From contig CAZAAK010000022.1 of assembly GCA_964483145.1 (NCBI GenBank), positions 1 to 27,755 on the forward strand: 27,755 nucleotides of DNA, written 5' to 3'. The notes below the pieces were generated by a model, which was not told the DNA's origin, searched no databases, and worked only from the letters and a program-made list of their open reading frames with translations. Every line of letters begins with the position of its first letter. Position 1 is the first letter of the stretch. Of the stretch, positions 24,308 to 27,755 are shown piece after piece. The stretch is from Colimorpha sp964483145 (lineage in GTDB: Bacteria; Bacteroidota; Bacteroidia; Bacteroidales; P3). The translations under genes were made by a program, and so were the position numbers.

Positions 24308-24315
24308 CAAAGGTA
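24308..24315 (-). promoter_or_regulatory. -7 element of tnaA
   Basis: On the minus strand TACCTTTG (24315-24308) fits TAnnTTTG. The -33 site reads TCTG at a spacing of 18, an imperfect match. It predicts a tnaA leader of about 195 nt. Confidence 0.65.
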
Positions 24316-24483
24316 CGTATTTTTTTTTAATTGCAGACTTTTTTTATCACAGTTGTTTCTCAAGACCAATCAAATATTTCTGCCAACGATAAACAGTGTG
24401 CGCAACGGACCGATATCGGATAGCAAAATAGGAAGCCACAAAGGAAGAACCCAACTGCAAAAAAGTCAACAGGGAGGAGTGAG

Positions 24484-24512
24484 GAAAAAAACAGGAGCCC
24501 TTAAAGGACTCC
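24484..24512 (-). terminator. Terminator of the Ser-rich exported protein gene
   Basis: On the minus strand GGAGTCC (24512-24506) pairs with GGGCTCC (24500-24494), with one G-T pair and a 5-base loop. It is followed by TGTTTTTTTCC. It lies 40 bases after the stop codon. Confidence 0.85.
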
Positions 24513-24551
24513 CGATAATAGATAACTTGGTATAGAAATTTTGAAAGGATC

Positions 24552-25547
24552 TTATTTGTTTGCCTCATAAATCAGCAATTGACCGTCGGCATACAGGAAA
24601 AGCAATGCATCTTTGCCTCTCTTTTTCATAATCCAACATCCCCCATTTTGGGCGTCAACTTCCATCTTTGTGTATTTGCGGCTAACCTGTTGCTCGGCTA
24701 AAAGTTTATCGCTTTTGTCGTAAATCTGCAAGTAGGTATGACCATCCACATCGTTAACCAAGGCATACATATAGTCGCCACTGATGGCATAAGCCACAAG
24801 TTGCATGTTGTAGGTTTCTTTTACGTATTCGCGCACAACGTAGTTATCAGATGCATGACCATCATACCAATAGCCACTACAGTAAATCCAAAAACCAGGC
24901 CAGTAGCACGGGCGTGGTGGACAGGGATCCCAATAGATTTGGTGATAGTGCGGGTTGCCATGATAGGGATTGTGGTGCGGGCGCGGACCGATGCCACCAC
25001 CAGCCATTGGAGCTACTCCAGAAGGTCGACCATTACCTACCCGTGCATTGGTAGCACGAGTGGCTTCGCCATCGGCGCTTACTCTAGGCGCATTGGAGCC
25101 GACAACATCTTCGCGACCTGTGACCCCGACCCTAGAATAAGCCCCAGTTTGGCCTCTACGCATCTGCGTTGGGACACTACCAGTGCGCGAAGGCGAAGAG
25201 GACGTCCCGCCCCCAACAGAGCCACGCCCGCTGGCGCTGCCACTTCTACGAAGCCCGCCCGAAAAGGCTGAACCCGTGAAGCTATCGGATGAGCTGGACG
25301 AGCCCAACGTACCGGAAGAACGTGTGGAGGAAACCGATGCAGAACTGCTGGAAACCCCAGAACGGCCATGGGTGGAGGAACTGGAACGACTAGGACTAGA
25401 CGTGCTACGGGAAAAGCTCCCCCCGCTACTGCGACTACCCACACTGGAACTTCCTCTGCTACCGCCACCGCGTTGAGCATAAATTGGGCAAGCAGCAATC
25501 AAGGTAATTCCCAAAAGAATGACACTTATTAAACGAGACATTTTCAT
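24552..25547 (-). CDS. Exported Ser/Gly/Arg-rich protein of unknown function
   Basis: I do not recognise the family. From the ATG at 25547 it has 331 residues; the ATG two codons later is also possible. The start is favoured by AAGGAG seven bases upstream, a strong ribosome-binding site for Bacteroidetes. The N-terminus MKMSRLISVILLGITLIAAC is a signal peptide. IAAC fits a lipobox with Cys20, but cleavage after the following AQ is also possible. Residues about 26-170 are low-complexity Ser, Gly, Arg and Thr, probably extended. Then comes a Pro/His/Tyr/Trp/Cys-rich stretch (HHNPYHGNPHYHQ, PCPPRPCYWPGFW) and a folded-looking C-terminal part (about 225-331) with repeated short strands. It has its own -7 element and terminator, so it is a single-gene unit. 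Confidence 0.75.
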   Translation of the reverse strand: MKMSRLISVILLGITLIAACPIYAQRGGGSRGSSSVGSRSSGGSFSRSTSSPSRSSSSTHGRSGVSSSSASVSSTRSSGTLGSSSSSDSFTGSAFSGGLRRSGSASGRGSVGGGTSSSPSRTGSVPTQMRRGQTGAYSRVGVTGREDVVGSNAPRVSADGEATRATNARVGNGRPSGVAPMAGGGIGPRPHHNPYHGNPHYHQIYWDPCPPRPCYWPGFWIYCSGYWYDGHASDNYVVREYVKETYNMQLVAYAISGDYMYALVNDVDGHTYLQIYDKSDKLLAEQQVSRKYTKMEVDAQNGGCWIMKKRGKDALLFLYADGQLLIYEANK

Positions 25548-25586
25548 GTAGATGCTCCTTTCTTTTACATTACTTTTTTCGATATG

Positions 25587-25594
25587 CAAAAATA
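25587..25594 (-). promoter_or_regulatory. -7 element of the Ser-rich protein gene
   Basis: On the minus strand TATTTTTG (25594-25587) fits TAnnTTTG. A TTTG occurs at 25621-25618, with spacing 23 rather than 19. The leader would be about 35 nt and contains the AAGGAG site. Confidence 0.5.
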
Positions 25595-25719
25595 CAACTG
25601 TTTTCTGAGGAAAAATCCAAAGACCTTTCCTATTTTCCCTAAAATGATAAAATCCATCGTATACAATGGCGTATCCTTGTTTGCTGGGATGCAAAAGAAG
25701 GTCTACACCTCCCCCATTG

Positions 25720-27612
25720 CTACCTAGTTAACGCACTATTGGGGCATCGAGGGCCATCCAAGGGTGTGCTCTTAAGAATTTTCATTTGGCAATTTTTGCA
25801 GTCGAATTCAAGTCGAAACCAGTTTTTGTTGTTGCGGAGATAGAGGGGTCCGTTAGGAATTGACTGCTTTTGGCGGGTTCCGTTTTTCCCCAAAAGACAA
25901 CTACCCAATTCGTAGCGTAGACAGTATTTTGTGGTCATCAGTGACTTGCCTTCATAATCGAGAGTTTTTTCCAAACCATATTCCAAATGTTTCACTCCAT
26001 GACGGCGATAGAACTGCTCCGCTTTGTGGTTGAGAATATTAGCCTGATAGGTCAGCTCCGTCTCGAAATAAGGTGTTCTGTTGGCTTGTCGCTCGCTTAG
26101 CGTGGCGCTAGTGCCCCTGTGGGCCAAATGCTCAGTAGCGCGTATCTCTTCCAGCATAGCTACAGCATTACGCCTGAGGTCGTTGAGAATGGCGGACGGA
26201 AGGAAATAAGGTTGCTGACAAAGGTTCTTGACTTCGGTAGCTTGGAAGATAGTGCCGCCCAATTTGCGCAATTGTCTGTCGGTCTGTTCGATGGCACGGC
26301 TGGGATTTTGGGCAATCTCTTTTGTGCAGACAGCAGTGGCAGAAGCCTCGTAACCTTCGCTGTCGATTAACTTAAGTTGTAGACCATTGGGAATGTCGGT
26401 CAGCGCAACAGTAATGTTCACTTTGCGAATGCTACTGCATCCTTGCAACTTTCTTTCGAAAGCTTGGTCGTTGTTGCGCCAGAGTTCGGTTCCCACAGTC
26501 AGGCCAACAGGCATATGATTGGGTTGGAAAGTACTGTTTTGCACGTGATTGACAAAGAAACCTTCTAGCTCGCCTTTGGCATTGAAAAAGCATAGTCCGT
26601 CTCCAGGTGAGAGGGGTTCACGTCTCTTGAGGGTAATGTTGTTGCGTTCGATTTTGGTTATCGACCCCAATCTCTTTCCCAATGATTTCTGGGTGCTTAT
26701 GGTGGCCATGGGCTTACGCCCCTTAAGAAAATAGTCAGTAAAACATCGGTTGAAGGTCTTTTCAAGGTCGGGGACAAAGAAAAACTCCGTCTGGCCAGAA
26801 GATGCAGGCTTGCAGTCGGTACGCAAGGCCATGATGTCGTCCAATAGGCGACGGTAGTAGGATGTCACATTCTTTACATAGCTCATATCTTTCAAACGAC
26901 CTTCTATTTTGAAGGAGGAGATACCAGCGTCTATCATTTCCTGTATATGGCAAGCAGCAGAGAAATCTTTGAGCGAGAGCAAGTACTCGTTCCTTCGTAG
27001 GAGGTTGCCCTGATGGTCATAGAGGTCGTAGGCGGACCGACAGGGCTGACTGCAACAGCCGCGATTCCCGCTACGCCCATTGATGTACTGGCTCATATAG
27101 CACTGTCCACTATAGCTCACACAGAGAGCTCCTTGAATGAAACTTTCTAGATCAACAGTAGTATTGCGGCGGATCTCTCGTATCTGCTCCAATGAAGTTT
27201 CGCGGGCTAAGATAACTCTTTTGAATCCAACTTTCTCCATGAATTTGATACGCTCTAGCGAAGCATTGTTAGCTTGGGTGCTGGCATGTAGTTCAATGGG
27301 CGGTATATCGCATTCCAACAGTCCCAAGTCTTGTATTATCGCGGCATCTACACCAATGTTGTAAAGTTGGTGCAACAGGCTTGTAGCTTCTTCTAACTCG
27401 TTGTCGAACAGGAGTGTATTGACTGTGGCAAAAACCTTGGCATGGTAGATGTGGGCATAACGGGTGAGCCGATCCAGCTCTTCGATATTATTGGCCGCTG
27501 CCACGCGAGCGCCGAAATTGGAAGCACCGATATAGATTGCATCAGCGCCGTGGTTGATTGCTTCGCGGCCTTGCTCGTAGTTCTTGGCAGGGGAGAGGAG
27601 TTCTAGGTACAC
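25720..27612 (-). CDS. rlhA: U32 family protein, RlhA-type 23S rRNA hydroxylase
   Basis: Likely makes 5-hydroxycytidine at C2501 of 23S rRNA, as E. coli RlhA (YdcP) does; older annotations call it collagenase-like peptidase. It has 630 residues. The TIM-barrel-like U32 region starts YLELLSPAKNYEQG and includes HGADAIYIGA. The U32 signature ESFIQGALCVSYSGQCYMS carries Cys164 and Cys171, followed by GNRGCCSQPCR (Cys186/187, Cys191); such cysteines bind an Fe-S cluster in related proteins. A long C-terminal extension (DUF3656-like) ends with DCKNCQM. The start is GTG at 27612. No ATG lies upstream in frame within about 70 bases, and the N-terminus fits the family at this point. Confidence 0.88.
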   Translation of the reverse strand: MYLELLSPAKNYEQGREAINHGADAIYIGASNFGARVAAANNIEELDRLTRYAHIYHAKVFATVNTLLFDNELEEATSLLHQLYNIGVDAAIIQDLGLLECDIPPIELHASTQANNASLERIKFMEKVGFKRVILARETSLEQIREIRRNTTVDLESFIQGALCVSYSGQCYMSQYINGRSGNRGCCSQPCRSAYDLYDHQGNLLRRNEYLLSLKDFSAACHIQEMIDAGISSFKIEGRLKDMSYVKNVTSYYRRLLDDIMALRTDCKPASSGQTEFFFVPDLEKTFNRCFTDYFLKGRKPMATISTQKSLGKRLGSITKIERNNITLKRREPLSPGDGLCFFNAKGELEGFFVNHVQNSTFQPNHMPVGLTVGTELWRNNDQAFERKLQGCSSIRKVNITVALTDIPNGLQLKLIDSEGYEASATAVCTKEIAQNPSRAIEQTDRQLRKLGGTIFQATEVKNLCQQPYFLPSAILNDLRRNAVAMLEEIRATEHLAHRGTSATLSERQANRTPYFETELTYQANILNHKAEQFYRRHGVKHLEYGLEKTLDYEGKSLMTTKYCLRYELGSCLLGKNGTRQKQSIPNGPLYLRNNKNWFRLEFDCKNCQMKILKSTPLDGPRCPNSALTR

Positions 27613-27755
27613 GGGTTCTATTTTTTGTCTTGGTTTATATTTGTTTTCGTTACCATTTGTATGAAATCGTAGCCCAAGTTGTAGAAGTATTTTCTCCCTC
27701 TCTTTATAGTACTCCCCATTTTTAGACAGGGTTAATATTCAGTTATACTCATTGT
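27613..27755. other. Upstream region of rlhA to window end
   Basis: No gene or exact minus-strand TAnnTTTG is visible. A 12-codon frame starts at ATG 27656 on the minus strand and stops just before rlhA in another frame; it is too short to call. Confidence 0.4.

Noticed and set aside
27671..27682. AGCCCAAGTTGT shared with the pgi leader repeat (14994)
   Set aside because: A single 12-base match with no similarity beyond it is probably chance.

Overview
The window reads as a chromosomal segment of a member of the Bacteroidales (Bacteroidetes). Four things support this. The tmRNA tag ends in GENNYALAA. Many genes are preceded by the Bacteroidetes -7 element TAnnTTTG, three of them with TTTG exactly 19 bases upstream. 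The gene set is typical of the group: S46 dipeptidyl-peptidase, class II ribonucleotide reductase NrdJ, DUF4369-thioredoxin protein, RlhA-type U32 protein and tryptophanase. Strong Shine-Dalgarno sequences are also rare here. I cannot name the genus.

Layout. Bases 1-1100 hold almost no coding sequence but are dense in repeats: 30-bp tandem repeats at 118-259 and a long inverted array with an 11-bp period at 369-538. tRNA-Asp and tmRNA (ssrA) follow. Next come two convergent exported peptidases, an S9 prolyl-oligopeptidase-type enzyme (+) and an S46 DPP7-type enzyme (-), which share a 17-bp terminator hairpin. A minus-strand block then carries a ProX/YbaK-type aminoacyl-tRNA deacylase, a small unknown membrane protein, nrdJ, rpsU and rpmB. 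Divergent from it are mutY and ssb (+), and ssb is convergent with pgi (-). Bases 14822-15715 are a second gene-poor stretch with a second copy of the 11-bp-period array.

From 15716 to 22447 is a plus-strand series: cysS, a Nudix hydrolase, a carboxy-terminal processing protease, a TlpA-like thioredoxin protein, mrp, a NifU-domain protein and a PduO-type cobalamin adenosyltransferase. The last three are tightly packed and combine Fe-S cluster handling with coenzyme B12 synthesis, the cofactor NrdJ needs. The remainder is on the minus strand: tnaA with a promoter and about 200 nt of leader, a Ser/Gly-rich exported protein and rlhA.

Physiology. The exported peptidases plus tryptophanase fit peptide and amino-acid use. 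That is inference from gene content.

Most unusual items. (1) Two dispersed inverted arrays carry TTTACC/GGTAAA once every 11 bp, 4 units on one side and 5 on the other. (2) The tnaA leader holds a 26-codon ORF that begins about 6 nt after the predicted transcription start and is followed by a weak hairpin and a U run, the layout of a TnaC-type attenuator but without a Trp codon. (3) The 30-bp tandem repeats alternate a fixed linker with short hairpins. (4) A perfect 12-bp inverted repeat overlaps the S9 peptidase promoter. No phage, transposase, CRISPR or restriction system is visible. Apart from the repeats and leaders this is mostly a housekeeping region.
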